From NCBI RefSeq assembly GCF_015751905.1, contig NZ_JADOUF010000001.1, forward strand, positions 1,922,001 to 1,986,000: a DNA stretch of 64,000 nucleotides, in the 5' to 3' direction. The DNA comes from Longispora fulva (lineage in GTDB: Bacteria > Actinomycetota > Actinomycetes > Mycobacteriales > Micromonosporaceae). Below are positions 1-8,653 of the stretch, piece after piece (position 1 is the first letter of the stretch; every line of letters starts with the position of its first letter). Position numbers and translations under genes: made by a program. The notes beneath the pieces are model-generated. The model saw nothing but the letters and a program-made list of their open reading frames with translations. It did not search any database and was not told the origin of the DNA.

Positions 1-1
1 C

Positions 2-511
2 AACACCCTGCGCGAGGCGTTCCGGCTGCTCGCCCACGAACACCTGCTGCGGTACGAGCTCCATCACGGCGTGCACGTCCGTCAGCTCTCGTCCGCCGAC
101 GTGACCGACATCTACCGGGTGCGGCGCGCGCTGGAGTGCGCCGGCGTCCGGGCCGCGGCCGGCTCGACCGGCGGGCAGGGCGAGGTTCTCGAGGCCGTCG
201 GTGCCGGGGAGCTGGCCGCGGCGGCCGGGGACTGGGCCGCCGTGGGGACCGCCGACATCTCCTTCCACCGCGCCGTGGCCGGGCTGGCAGGCAGCGCGCG
301 GATCGACCGGCACATGGACGTGGTGCTCGCCGAGCTGCGGTTGGCGTTCCTGGAGATGGCGGACCCGCGCGCGTTCCACGAGCCGTACCTGCGCCGCAAC
401 CGGGTCATCGCCGACCTGCTCACCGCCGGGGACCTCGCCGGGGCCGAGACCGAGCTGCTCGGCTACCTCGACGCCGCCGAACACCAGATCCTCAGCCGGA
501 TGTCCGGATGA
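2..511 (+). CDS. GntR-family transcriptional regulator, FCD type (5' truncated)
   Basis: The window opens inside this gene; the frame is open from base 2 and gives 169 residues. The first ~25 residues look like the end of a GntR winged helix (TLREAFRLLAHEHLL followed by a wing G-V-H-V). The rest is an all-helical FCD ligand domain with the DIYRVRRALE start and the SFHRAVAGLAG segment. The usual FCD metal histidine in the last helix (EHRAI type) appears as Asn in RRNRVIADLL, so metal or ligand binding may differ. Its stop overlaps the start of pxpB (ATGA), so it probably controls that oxoproline operon. Family is clear; the ligand is inferred. Confidence 0.85.
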   Translation, partial: NTLREAFRLLAHEHLLRYELHHGVHVRQLSSADVTDIYRVRRALECAGVRAAAGSTGGQGEVLEAVGAGELAAAAGDWAAVGTADISFHRAVAGLAGSARIDRHMDVVLAELRLAFLEMADPRAFHEPYLRRNRVIADLLTAGDLAGAETELLGYLDAAEHQILSRMSG

Positions 512-1116
512 GGATCCGATCCGTGGGCGCGCACGCACTGCTCCTGGAGGTGGACTCCACCGCGGCGGTGGCGGCCCTGCACACCGAGCTCGTCCGACGC
601 CGCGCGGCCGGCCTGCTGGCGGGGGTGACCGAGATCGTGCCCGCGGCCCGTACCGTGCTGCTGGACGGGGTCAGCGCACCGGAGCCCCTGGCCCGCGACC
701 TCGCCGGGCTCGTGGTGCCGCCGGTCGGCCCGGCCGAGGGGCCGCTGATCGAGGTGCCGGTCGTCTACGACGGGGCCGACATCGACGAGGTCACCGCGCT
801 GTGGGGAGCACCGGTGGCGGCGGTGCACCCTTCGTTCGAGTACCGGGTCGCGTTCTGCGGGTTCTCCCCCGGATTCGGGTACCTGACCGGGCTGCCCGAG
901 GGTCTGCACGTGCCCCGGCGGGCATCGCCCCGGACCGTCGTGCCGGCGGGAGCCGTGGCGGTCGGCGGCGAGTTCACCGGGGTGTACCCGCGCCCCTCGC
1001 CCGGAGGTTGGCAGCTGATCGGGCACACCTCGGCCGTGGCGTGGGACCCGGACCGGGAGCCGGCGGCACTGTTCACGCCCGGTACCCGCGTCCGATTCGT
1101 GGCGGTGTCCCCATGA
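508..1116 (+). CDS. pxpB: 5-oxoprolinase subunit PxpB (allophanate hydrolase subunit 1/KipI family)
   Basis: The 202-residue product has the family block CGFSPGFGYLTGLP, then P-R-x-x-P-R-x-x-V-P-x-G-x-V-A-V-G and a GGWQLIGHT end, which together define PxpB/KipI. With PxpC and PxpA it makes the ATP-dependent bacterial 5-oxoprolinase that opens pyroglutamate to glutamate in the cytoplasm. The ATG overlaps the stop of the GntR gene by four bases, indicating translational coupling. No PxpA (LamB/YcsF) gene is visible inside the window; it could lie to the left. A KipI-like regulatory role is possible but less likely beside PxpC. Confidence 0.9.
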   Translation: MRIRSVGAHALLLEVDSTAAVAALHTELVRRRAAGLLAGVTEIVPAARTVLLDGVSAPEPLARDLAGLVVPPVGPAEGPLIEVPVVYDGADIDEVTALWGAPVAAVHPSFEYRVAFCGFSPGFGYLTGLPEGLHVPRRASPRTVVPAGAVAVGGEFTGVYPRPSPGGWQLIGHTSAVAWDPDREPAALFTPGTRVRFVAVSP

Positions 1117-1162
1117 CCGGGACACGGATCCGGTGCCGTGCCGGTGCCCGGGTCGGGTTCCC

Positions 1163-2062
1163 GTGATCGCCGTGGTCCGGGCCGGGGCTCTGACCACCGT
1201 GCAGGACCTGGGCCGGCCGGGACTCGCACACCTCGGGGTGCCGCGCTCCGGGGCGCTGGACCTGCCGGCGCATCTCCTCGCCAACCGCCTCGTCGGGAAC
1301 CCCGCGACGGCCGCGACCCTGGAAACCACCCTGACCGGTGTCGCGGTCCGGTGCGCGCGGGCCACACTCGTCGCCGTCACCGGAGCGCCGGCCGCCGTCC
1401 GGTGCGACGGCCGGCCCGTCGCGTGGGGCGCCGCGGTCCGGGTGCCCGCCGGGGCGGTACTCGACGTCGGCCCCGCCCGGCACGGCGTCCGCAGTTACGT
1501 CGCCTTCAGCGGCGGCGTCGACGTCGCCCCCGTGCTGGGGAGCCGCGCCACGGACCTGCTGTCCGGCCTCGGGCCGGCCAAGCTCGCCACCGGAGACACC
1601 CTCCCCCTCGGGCCGGCCGCAATCACAGCCGGGGCCGCACCGCCCCTCGGGCGGGCCGATTCCACGCCGGTCACCGTGGTCCCGACACTCGGCGCGTCCG
1701 ACAGTCTCGTGTTGCGGGTCCGGCTGGGTCCCCGGGACGACTGGTTCCACGACGCGGCCGGGGCGCTGCGGCGGGGGGAGTACGTGGCCTCCACGGCCAG
1801 TAACCGGATCGCGCTGCGGACGCGGGGGGCGGCGCTGATGCGTACCGCTGAGGCCGCGGGGCGGGAGTTGCCCAGCGAGGGGATGGTGCTCGGCGCGGTA
1901 CAGGTGCCGGCGGACGGGGCGCCGATCGTGTTCCTGGCGGACCATCCGACCACCGGCGGGTACCCGGTGATCGGGGTGGTCGTCGAGGAGGACCTGGCCG
2001 CAGCGGCCCAGGCCCGCCCCGGAACCCCGCTGCGCTTCGACCCGCTGACCACGTCCACCTGA
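1163..2062 (+). CDS. pxpC: 5-oxoprolinase subunit PxpC (allophanate hydrolase subunit 2/KipA family)
   Basis: The product is 299 residues from the GTG at 1163, chosen because the protein then begins VIAVVRAG followed by LTTVQDLGRPG, the normal family N-terminus. A GTG at 1133 in the same frame would add ten atypical residues. The family motifs RAGALTTVQDLGRPG, G-x-P-x-S-G-A-x-D near residue 30 and the C-terminal DHPTTGGYPVIGVV are present. It partners PxpB in pyroglutamate hydrolysis. It is the last gene of the regulator-pxpB-pxpC unit; about 46 bases separate it from pxpB. Confidence 0.88.
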   Translation: MIAVVRAGALTTVQDLGRPGLAHLGVPRSGALDLPAHLLANRLVGNPATAATLETTLTGVAVRCARATLVAVTGAPAAVRCDGRPVAWGAAVRVPAGAVLDVGPARHGVRSYVAFSGGVDVAPVLGSRATDLLSGLGPAKLATGDTLPLGPAAITAGAAPPLGRADSTPVTVVPTLGASDSLVLRVRLGPRDDWFHDAAGALRRGEYVASTASNRIALRTRGAALMRTAEAAGRELPSEGMVLGAVQVPADGAPIVFLADHPTTGGYPVIGVVVEEDLAAAAQARPGTPLRFDPLTTST

Positions 2063-2332
2063 TCCGCGGGTCAGCCGGGGCGGCGCGGGCAAGGCCCGCC
2101 GTCGTCCGCACGACACCCGCCAGTGGCGTACTACACAGGAGGTGCCACCGATCACATGATCACCTGTCGCACCCCGCCCAGTGGCGGGAAACACACCTCC
2201 GGACGCAACCTGAGCCACCCCCTCCGCCGGACGGCTGACCTGCCCAGACCCCAAGTCTTGATCTTGTCGCCGAACGGTCCTACGCCCCGTCATTCGTAGT
2301 CTCCCGTAACAATCGGCTGCCACTGTCGAGGT
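2063..2332. other. Intergenic region with three inverted repeats
   Basis: This 270-base gap holds no convincing gene. It contains two copies of a CGCC-AGT-GGCG-type inverted repeat (2118-2128 and, as CCCGCC-CAGT-GGCGGG, 2173-2188). Between them is GATCA-CA-TGATC (2150-2161). The symmetry suggests operator sites or a short structured leader before the small gene at 2333; no regulator can be assigned. Confidence 0.35.
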
Positions 2333-2542
2333 ATGAACGACGCCCCCGACCACTGGTGGAACCTGCTGTCCGGCCCCGATCAGGCACTGGTGCTGAAATA
2401 CCGGCACCGGCCCCTCATCGAGCCCGTGATCGACAGGCTCGCCGCCGCGGGGCAGCTCGAGACAGGCGACCACCCGTACTGGATGCCCGAGGACCTGGCC
2501 GCCTTCCTCGACGAACAGGCCGCCCGCCAGATGGCGGCGTAA
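2333..2542 (+). CDS. Small hypothetical protein, 69 aa
   Basis: This short open frame starts ATG at 2333 with a purine-rich GTCGAGG immediately upstream. The product is soluble, mildly acidic and predicted helical, with two Trp near the N-terminus (DHWWNLL) and the segment HPYWMPEDLAAFLDEQA. No family recognised. Codon use matches neighbouring genes (G or C at nearly all third positions), which supports it being coding. It stands alone between a repeat-rich gap and the convergent broken GNAT gene. Confidence 0.6.
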   Translation: MNDAPDHWWNLLSGPDQALVLKYRHRPLIEPVIDRLAAAGQLETGDHPYWMPEDLAAFLDEQAARQMAA

Positions 2543-2584
2543 CCCGCCGGGCCGGTCGTCACCGACCGACGGGCGGGCCGCCGG

Positions 2585-3093
2585 CTACAGCTCCAGGCGC
2601 CAGTCGTTGCAGCGCAGCGGGTTGCCCGGCGGATACTCGAAGTCGCACTCCCCCAGCAGCTCGAACCCGAGCCGGCGGCAGATCGCGTTCGACGGCGGAT
2701 TGCCGACCGACGGGAACGCGTGCAGGTGCCGGTGGCGGCCGTCGGTCCGCGCCGCCTCGATGAGCGCCGGGTCGCCGCCGCGGCGATGCCCCGGCCCTGG
2801 AAGCCGGGCAGGACACTCCAGCCCGTCTCGTACACGTCCTGTCCGCGCCAGGTGCGGTCCCAGAAGCCGATGCTGCCCACAGCCACCTCCTCCGGGACGG
2901 CTACGATCCGGAACATCCGCGCGGTGCCGGTGGCGGCGACGTACCGCTCGTGCCGGGCCACGACCTGCTCGTCGGTCTCCGGGCCACCCAGGTGTTCGGT
3001 CATCTCGGGGGCGTTGATCCGACGTAACAGGTCGAGGTCACGCGCCGACCACGGCTCGATCCGGACCGGTGCGCTGTCGGTGACGTTATCCAT
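2585..3093 (-). pseudogene. GNAT-family N-acetyltransferase, frameshifted
   Basis: From ATG at 3093 the frame reads a RimJ-like GNAT start (IEPWSARDLDLLRRINAPEM) up to the acetyl-CoA loop QGRGIAAAA. It then continues as Arg-rich nonsense. The GNAT sequence resumes in another minus-strand frame at about 2788 (ALIEAARTDGR, then NPPSNAICRRLGFELLGE) and ends ...CNDWRLEL at the stop 2585-2587. The total length, 509 bases, is one short of a multiple of three. So one base is missing in the GC-rich run near 2780-2795. This is either a recent mutation inactivating the enzyme or an assembly error; the intact product would be about 169 residues. Confidence 0.8.
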
Positions 3094-3215
3094 GCCCCCA
3101 CCCTGCACCAGGGGACCGACAGTTTCACTCGCCCACCCCGCGCGGAGCCACACGGAGCCGGATACGGACCACCCGGTGGGCGGGACGCGCGACGCCGCCC
3201 CGCCCACCGGCCCGC

Positions 3216-3662
3216 TCAGTACCCGCTCGGCGCGGTCACGGTGTGCGCGACGGACCCCGCACCGGAGTAAGTCAACGTCACGGTGATGGACGAACGCTGG
3301 CCGGACAGGCTCCGGGTCTTCCTCTCCCAGGAGCCGCTGCACGAGGAGAACACCGTCGACGAGCCGGTCGTCGACGCCTGGGCGCAGTGGCCGTCGCCGT
3401 CCACGGCGTCGTACAGCTCGAAGTCGACGACCTGCCAGTAGTCGCCGTCGGCGACGTTGCGGCTCCACGTGATGGCGCAGTTGCGGATCTTTCCCTTGCC
3501 GGTGCCGCTCACGGGCGTCTGCCACGCGGACGGGTTGCAGCCGGTCACGACGGACTGGTCGCCCGGCGAGGCCGCGGCGGGCAGCGGGGCGACCGCGACG
3601 GCCGCGGCGGTGGCGGCGAACGCGGCGGCGGCGAACAGGCGGGTCCTGGTCGGTGTGCGCAT
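3216..3662 (-). CDS. Small secreted protein of unknown function, 148 aa
   Basis: The product has a classical Sec signal peptide: Arg-rich start, Ala-rich core (residues 9-25) and an AAASPG cleavage region near residue 31. The mature part carries four cysteines (about 42, 62, 93 and 108), probably two disulfides, and is rich in Ser/Thr/Tyr in a beta-type pattern (QRSSITVTLTYSG). No domain recognised. It is transcribed divergently from the AfsR-like gene across a 96-base gap, so the two may share regulation. Confidence 0.75.
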   Translation of the reverse strand: MRTPTRTRLFAAAAFAATAAAVAVAPLPAAASPGDQSVVTGCNPSAWQTPVSGTGKGKIRNCAITWSRNVADGDYWQVVDFELYDAVDGDGHCAQASTTGSSTVFSSCSGSWERKTRSLSGQRSSITVTLTYSGAGSVAHTVTAPSGY

Positions 3663-3758
3663 CAGATCTTCTCCTCAGTGGGAACGGTGACGACCCCGAT
3701 TCCACCGGACCCCGGTTACCGTCCCCTTTCACTGTCCGATCCGGAGGTAAGGTCGGGC

Positions 3759-6623
3759 ATGCCGATCCTGCTGCTGGGTGACGTCGCGGTCGAGACCGGC
3801 GGTCGACACCTGACCCCGGCGGCGCGGGCCACCCGGGCGATGCTCGCGGCACTGGCGCTCACGTCCGGCCGGCCGGTGTCCGCCGACCGGCTGTACGGGC
3901 TGGTGTGGGACTCGCGGCCCTCCGACGCGCCCCGGGGCGCCGTGCAGGTGACCGTGCACCGGCTGCGCCGCTGGCTCGCCGCCCACGGGCAGGGGGTCGC
4001 GCGGGTGGTGACCGGGCCGGGCGGGTACACCCTGGTCGCCGACGGGCCCACCGACCTGGACCGATTCCGGGAGCTGCGGGACCGGGCCGCCGCCGAGCCC
4101 GGACAGCGCCGGGTGCTGCTGGAGGCGGCGCTGGAGCTGTGGCGCGGTCCCGCGCTCGCCGACACGGGGCTGACCGCCGACGCCACAGCTCTCGACGCCG
4201 AACGGACGGCGACCACAGTGGCCTGCGCCGACGCCGCGCTGACCGACGGCGACCCGGGCCGGGCGCTGACCCTGGCGGTGCCCGTCGCCGAGGCCGACCC
4301 GCTGGCCGAGGAGGCGCACGCCGTGGTGGTGGCGGCGCTGGCCGCCACCGGTCAGCAGGGTGCCGCGCTGCGGGCCTTCGAACGGGTCCGGCGGTCACTC
4401 GCCCAGGAACTCGGTGCGGACCCCGGGCAGAAGCTGCGCGCCGCCCACGCCCGGGCACTGCGCCCGGACCCGGCGACGACCGACGGACAAGCACAACCAG
4501 GCGGCGACCCGGCAGCGCCCGGAGCCCGACCGGTGGTGCAACTGCCCGCCGACCCCGCCGACTTCACCGGACGGTCGAGGGAACTCTTGGCCCTGCGCCG
4601 TGTGCTGACGGGTACCGGCACCGCGCTGCCGGTCGCCGTGCTCGTCGGGCACGCCGGGGTCGGCAAGTCCGCCCTGGCGGTACGGGCGGCGCACGGGCTG
4701 GGGGGCCGGTACCCGGATGGCAGGTTGTTTCTCTCCGTGCGGGGGCTGGGGGCTGCCGAGGCGCTCGCCCGGCTACTGCGGGCGCTGGGCGTGCACGGTT
4801 CCGCGCTGCCGGCGGAGGTCACCGAACGCGCGGCGGTGTTCCGGGAACGCACCTCCGGGCGGCGACTGCTCGTGGTCCTCGACGACGCCGACTCCGCCGC
4901 GCAGGTCACGCCGATGCTCCCCGGCAGCGCGACCTGTGGCGTCCTGGTCACCAGCCGACAGCGGCTGACCGGCCTGCCCGGCGCGACGGTCACCACCCTG
5001 GACGTGCTGCGTCCGGCGGAGTCGGTGCGGCTGTTGTCGCGGATCATCGGCCACCCCGTCGACGACGACACCGACGCGCGCCGGGTGGCGGACCTGTGCG
5101 GGCACCTGCCGTTGGCGCTGCGGGTCGCCGGGGCGAAGCTGGCCGGGAGGCCCGGGCGGACCCTGGCGTGGCTCGCCGACCGGCTCGCCGACGAACGCCG
5201 CCGCCTCGACGAACTCGCGCACGACGACCTGGAGGTGCGGGCCAGCCTCGCACTCAGCTACCGGTCCCTCGGCCCGGGGCCGCGCCGGCTGCTGCGGCTC
5301 CTCGGGCTGCTGCAGGCGCCGACGTTCGCCGGCTGGGTCGCCGGCGCGGTGCTCGGCGCCCGTGCGCGCGAGGCCGAGGACCTGCTCGACGCGCTCACCG
5401 CCTGGCACCTGGTCGAGCCGGCCGGCCCGGACCGGTACCGTTTGCACGACCTGATCCGGCTGTACGCCGCGGAACGGGCCGCCGACGAGGACTCCCCTGC
5501 CGACCGGACCGGGGCCGTGACCCGGGCCTGCACCGGATGGCTCGCGCTGGCCCGCGCGGCGGAGTCCCGGCTGCAGGCCGGCCCCTGGCTGGTGCCCACC
5601 GACCACCCGGCCGAAGCCCCCGCCGTCGCGGACCGCGACCCGCTGGATTGGTTCGAAGGGGAACTCGACGGACTGTCCGCGGCCGTGCGGCAGGCCGCGG
5701 ACCTGGGCGAGGCTGGCCTGGCCTGGTCACTGGCCTCGGCCGTGCAGGGCTTCTGTGACCAGCGCGGGCACCTCGACGCCTGGCACGACACGCATTCCGT
5801 GGCGCTGGCGGCCGCGACCGCCGCGAGCGACACGCGGGGCGTGGCGGTCACGGCGGTCGGCCTGTCCCGACTCGCGGTGCGCCGCGACGACTACCCGCTC
5901 GCCGAACGCCACCACTGGCAGGCCAGGAAGGCCTTCGAGGCCCTGGGCGACCGGCGGGGCGTGGCGCTCGCCGACCGCGGTGCCGCGGAGTTCCTCCGCT
6001 GGTCCGACGAACCGGCGGCGGCCGTCGAGCTCATCGAGGACACCATCGGGTACCTGCGGGCCGGCGACGACCACCTGGCCCTCCTCCACGCCCTCCTGAT
6101 CCGGGGCATGCTGCACGCGGACGCGCGCGAACACGGGCCGGCCGAGGACCTGTTCACCGAGGGCCTGGCGCTGGCGACCGCGCACGGCTGCATCCGGTTC
6201 ACAGCCCAGCACGGGCACTGGCTGGGCCGGGTGTGCGAGGCCACCGGCCGACCGGAACTGGCCGCCGCCCACCACGAGCGCGCCGAGGCCGGCTACCGAG
6301 CGGGCGGCGACGAGCTGCGGGCCACGTACGTGCGGCTGACCAGCGCCGGGGCCGCCCTGCGCCGGGCGGAGTACGGATCGGCGCTCGCCCTGCTCACCGG
6401 CTGCGTCGACACCTTCGGCCGGCTGGGCGAGACCCTGGGACTGGCCCAGGCGCTGACCGCGCTCGGGGCCGTGCACCTGGGCGCTGGTCGCCCCGATGCG
6501 GCGGTCGCCGCACTCACCGACGCCGGTGCCCGGTGGCTGACGCTGGCACCGGTGCACGCCGACGAGGCACAGGCGTGCGCGGACCTGCTGCGATCCGTCC
6601 CTGGCCAGGCGGCGCACACGTGA
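3759..6623 (+). CDS. AfsR/SARP-type transcriptional regulator with NB-ARC domain
   Basis: The start is ATG 3759, preceded by GGAGGT at 3743-3748; the frame is open further upstream but lacks a better site. The 954-residue protein has an OmpR-like winged helix (about 1-95), a BTAD helical domain (about 95-240), an NB-ARC ATPase with P-loop GHAGVGKS near residue 298 and a VVLDDAD Walker B, and a TPR-like C-terminal half. This is the AfsR architecture, an ATP-dependent activator of secondary metabolism. The next genes downstream form the RiPP-like operon read from the other strand, so it may act there, but no target site is identified. Confidence 0.92.
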   Translation: MPILLLGDVAVETGGRHLTPAARATRAMLAALALTSGRPVSADRLYGLVWDSRPSDAPRGAVQVTVHRLRRWLAAHGQGVARVVTGPGGYTLVADGPTDLDRFRELRDRAAAEPGQRRVLLEAALELWRGPALADTGLTADATALDAERTATTVACADAALTDGDPGRALTLAVPVAEADPLAEEAHAVVVAALAATGQQGAALRAFERVRRSLAQELGADPGQKLRAAHARALRPDPATTDGQAQPGGDPAAPGARPVVQLPADPADFTGRSRELLALRRVLTGTGTALPVAVLVGHAGVGKSALAVRAAHGLGGRYPDGRLFLSVRGLGAAEALARLLRALGVHGSALPAEVTERAAVFRERTSGRRLLVVLDDADSAAQVTPMLPGSATCGVLVTSRQRLTGLPGATVTTLDVLRPAESVRLLSRIIGHPVDDDTDARRVADLCGHLPLALRVAGAKLAGRPGRTLAWLADRLADERRRLDELAHDDLEVRASLALSYRSLGPGPRRLLRLLGLLQAPTFAGWVAGAVLGARAREAEDLLDALTAWHLVEPAGPDRYRLHDLIRLYAAERAADEDSPADRTGAVTRACTGWLALARAAESRLQAGPWLVPTDHPAEAPAVADRDPLDWFEGELDGLSAAVRQAADLGEAGLAWSLASAVQGFCDQRGHLDAWHDTHSVALAAATAASDTRGVAVTAVGLSRLAVRRDDYPLAERHHWQARKAFEALGDRRGVALADRGAAEFLRWSDEPAAAVELIEDTIGYLRAGDDHLALLHALLIRGMLHADAREHGPAEDLFTEGLALATAHGCIRFTAQHGHWLGRVCEATGRPELAAAHHERAEAGYRAGGDELRATYVRLTSAGAALRRAEYGSALALLTGCVDTFGRLGETLGLAQALTALGAVHLGAGRPDAAVAALTDAGARWLTLAPVHADEAQACADLLRSVPGQAAHT

Positions 6624-6695
6624 CCGACTTCGGCCACCGTCCCGTGGCCGGCAGGTTCCACCCGGCGCGGAGGCCGAATGCGGAACTGACCAGGC

Positions 6696-6746
6696 GGAGA
6701 CGGCGTGCGCCCCGCCACGTCGTCTCCGGCATCCTAGGTTGCTAGG
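6696..6746. terminator. Inverted repeats between convergent genes, possible bidirectional terminator
   Basis: GGAGACG at 6696-6702 pairs with CGTCTCC at 6721-6727, and a second repeat, CCTAG-GTTG-CTAGG, lies at 6733-6746. They sit between the 3' ends of the AfsR-like gene and the DUF3105 gene. Neither has a T-tract, so the terminator role rests on position and symmetry. Confidence 0.35.
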
Positions 6747-6752
6747 TCCTGG

Positions 6753-7361
6753 TCATCGGGTCCAGCCGTGGTCGTACCGGCCGGCCAGCGTCTCGACGAA
6801 GTGGACGATGGCCGCCTCGTCCACGGTGTCGAGGGTCTGCAACCGGCACCAGGCGGTCAGGGCCACCCCGTGCCCGAGCCGCGGGTACGGGGCGGCCACC
6901 ACGTCGCCCGGGTACCGCCGCGCGATGTCCTCCAGGAGCCGCACCTGCCCGGGCGGCGTGTCCGGCGCGTACTGCACCGCGACGTGCCCGTGTTCGAGCG
7001 AGTGCACCATCAGCTCGTCCGGTACCGACTCCCGGTACACACCCGACGCGGCCGGCCACGGCAGGTGCGGGCCCGACGTCGGGGGCAGTGAGTTGTAGGC
7101 GGCGTGGTCCGTGCCGAGATAGGCGATGTGCGGGCTGGGCAGCATCGGCACCTCCCGCCCCGGCAGGTCGGGCCGGTCGGCCGGCGCGGCGGCCACCGCC
7201 GAACCGACGAGCTGCGCCGTCCAGTTCCGCCTCGTCACGGCGACGCACGCCACGACCAGCGCCAGGACCAGGGCGAAGTACCCGATCCGGCCCCAAGGAA
7301 CGCGAGACACGTCGGGTCCCTTCCCGAGGATGCGAGACATGACAGGTTCCTTCCCGGTCAT
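6753..7361 (-). CDS. DUF3105 membrane-anchored protein in RiPP-like operon
   Basis: The product has one N-terminal membrane segment (IGYFALVLALVVACVAVT) and an exported domain with the DUF3105 signature NSLPPTSGPH, VYRESVPDE and HSLEHGHVAVQY. The His-rich blocks suggest metal binding, but the biochemical role of the family is unknown. ATG 7361 overlaps the metalloprotease stop (ATGA), pointing to coupling. However ATG 7340 and GTG 7310 each follow a GGGAAGG box, a start region duplicated with a 30-base period, so the true start is uncertain (195 to 202 residues for the two ATG starts). It is the last gene of the operon and may process, anchor or protect the peptide. Confidence 0.8.
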   Translation of the reverse strand: MTGKEPVMSRILGKGPDVSRVPWGRIGYFALVLALVVACVAVTRRNWTAQLVGSAVAAAPADRPDLPGREVPMLPSPHIAYLGTDHAAYNSLPPTSGPHLPWPAASGVYRESVPDELMVHSLEHGHVAVQYAPDTPPGQVRLLEDIARRYPGDVVAAPYPRLGHGVALTAWCRLQTLDTVDEAAIVHFVETLAGRYDHGWTR

Positions 7362-8653
7362 CGGACGCCCCGGCGGGCGCGGCGGCGGTCCCGGACGGCG
7401 ACGGCCGCCGGGGCGAGGAACTGCACAAGCATCACCAGCGCCGGGACCGCCGCCTCGGCGAAGGCGCGGGAACCCCACGGCGCCCCGGCGATCCCCCAGC
7501 CGATCCAGGCCCCGGAGATCGCCATCGCCGGCACCCAGTAGTTGACGAACAGCAGCGCGAGGAACGCGACCCCCGCCACCAGCAGGGGGCCGTACCAGGC
7601 GGCGACCCGGCGTTCGTGCGGCGGGGTGCCGGCGAGGGTGGCCGCCTGGGCCGGGGTGAGCCGGTAGAGGCGGGAGCGGACGTGCAGCTTCGCGGTGTCC
7701 AGCAGGTTGCGGCAGCCCAGGGCCGTGGAGATCAGCAGGTACCCGTCGGTGCGCACGCACACCAGCAGCTGCCAGCCGATCACAATGGTCTGCCGGAGCA
7801 CGATCGCCGCCAGGAACCGGTCGAGCAGCGGCGCGATCCCCCACCGGGCTCCGGCGACCCGGACGGCGAGCGCCACGCCCAGGACCAGCGCGTCGAACGC
7901 GACCCCGGCGGCCAGCGGACCCAGCCGGCGGCGGCGCGGCAGGGACCACAACGCGGCCAGGTCCGTCTGCAACACGAAGAAGAACGCCCGCCGACCAGTA
8001 CTGATCCGTGCGCCCACCCCCAGCGCCCGCGCCGCCAGCCAGTGCCACACCTCGTGCGCCATGGCCAGGCCCGTGGTGACCGGGAACAGCACGGCCATGC
8101 ACACCAACGGGTCGGGGTAGAACAGCACGTCCTCCAGCGCCGGCCGGTACTGGCCGTCGACCAGCCACACCCCGGCGGACCAGCACAGGGCCGCCGCGTA
8201 GAGGGTCCACGCGACGGGTCCGAAGAGGATCCGGGCGTGCTCCGGGCGGATCCGGGCCAGCCAGCGCGACTCCCGGGCGGGTGCCGCCGGGCCGACCAGT
8301 ACCCCGTCGAGGCTGCGGACCAGCCCGCACTCCAGCAGCGTCGCCACGAACTCGACGAGGTTGACGTCCTCCCCCGCCGCCGCGGACACGGGTACCGCCG
8401 CCTGCGCGATCGTCACGTCCGCCGACAGCGCGCGGATCGCGACGACGCCGATCTCGGGCAGCGACACGAACTGGCCGGTGGCGGGATCTCCGACGACGTA
8501 CTCGTCGCCGTCGGGCACGATCGACAACTCCGGCAGCCCGACGCGGCTGTCGGCCCGGACCACGGGCCGGTCCGGGGGCGGCGCCGGAACCTGCGCCTGG
8601 GTCGAGGCCTCGGCAGGGGCCGATGCCGGGGGCGACGTCGGGGGCCGGGTCAT
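7358..8653 (-). CDS. M50-type intramembrane zinc metalloprotease with PqqD-like N-terminus
   Basis: This 431-residue protein begins with a Pro-rich stretch. A PqqD-like segment follows at about 45-115 (EYVVGDPATGQFVSL). Then come at least six membrane helices. The zinc motif HEVWH is at 200-204 and the third-ligand region RTDGYLLIS has Asp at 303, as in peptide zinc metalloproteases of the YydH/M50 type. It overlaps both neighbours by four bases. In RiPP operons such proteases remove leader peptides at the membrane or protect the producer; here cleavage of the four-Cys precursor is the natural inference. Some M50 proteins instead act on anti-sigma factors, but no such partner is nearby. Confidence 0.87.
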   Translation of the reverse strand: MTRPPTSPPASAPAEASTQAQVPAPPPDRPVVRADSRVGLPELSIVPDGDEYVVGDPATGQFVSLPEIGVVAIRALSADVTIAQAAVPVSAAAGEDVNLVEFVATLLECGLVRSLDGVLVGPAAPARESRWLARIRPEHARILFGPVAWTLYAAALCWSAGVWLVDGQYRPALEDVLFYPDPLVCMAVLFPVTTGLAMAHEVWHWLAARALGVGARISTGRRAFFFVLQTDLAALWSLPRRRRLGPLAAGVAFDALVLGVALAVRVAGARWGIAPLLDRFLAAIVLRQTIVIGWQLLVCVRTDGYLLISTALGCRNLLDTAKLHVRSRLYRLTPAQAATLAGTPPHERRVAAWYGPLLVAGVAFLALLFVNYWVPAMAISGAWIGWGIAGAPWGSRAFAEAAVPALVMLVQFLAPAAVAVRDRRRARRGVR

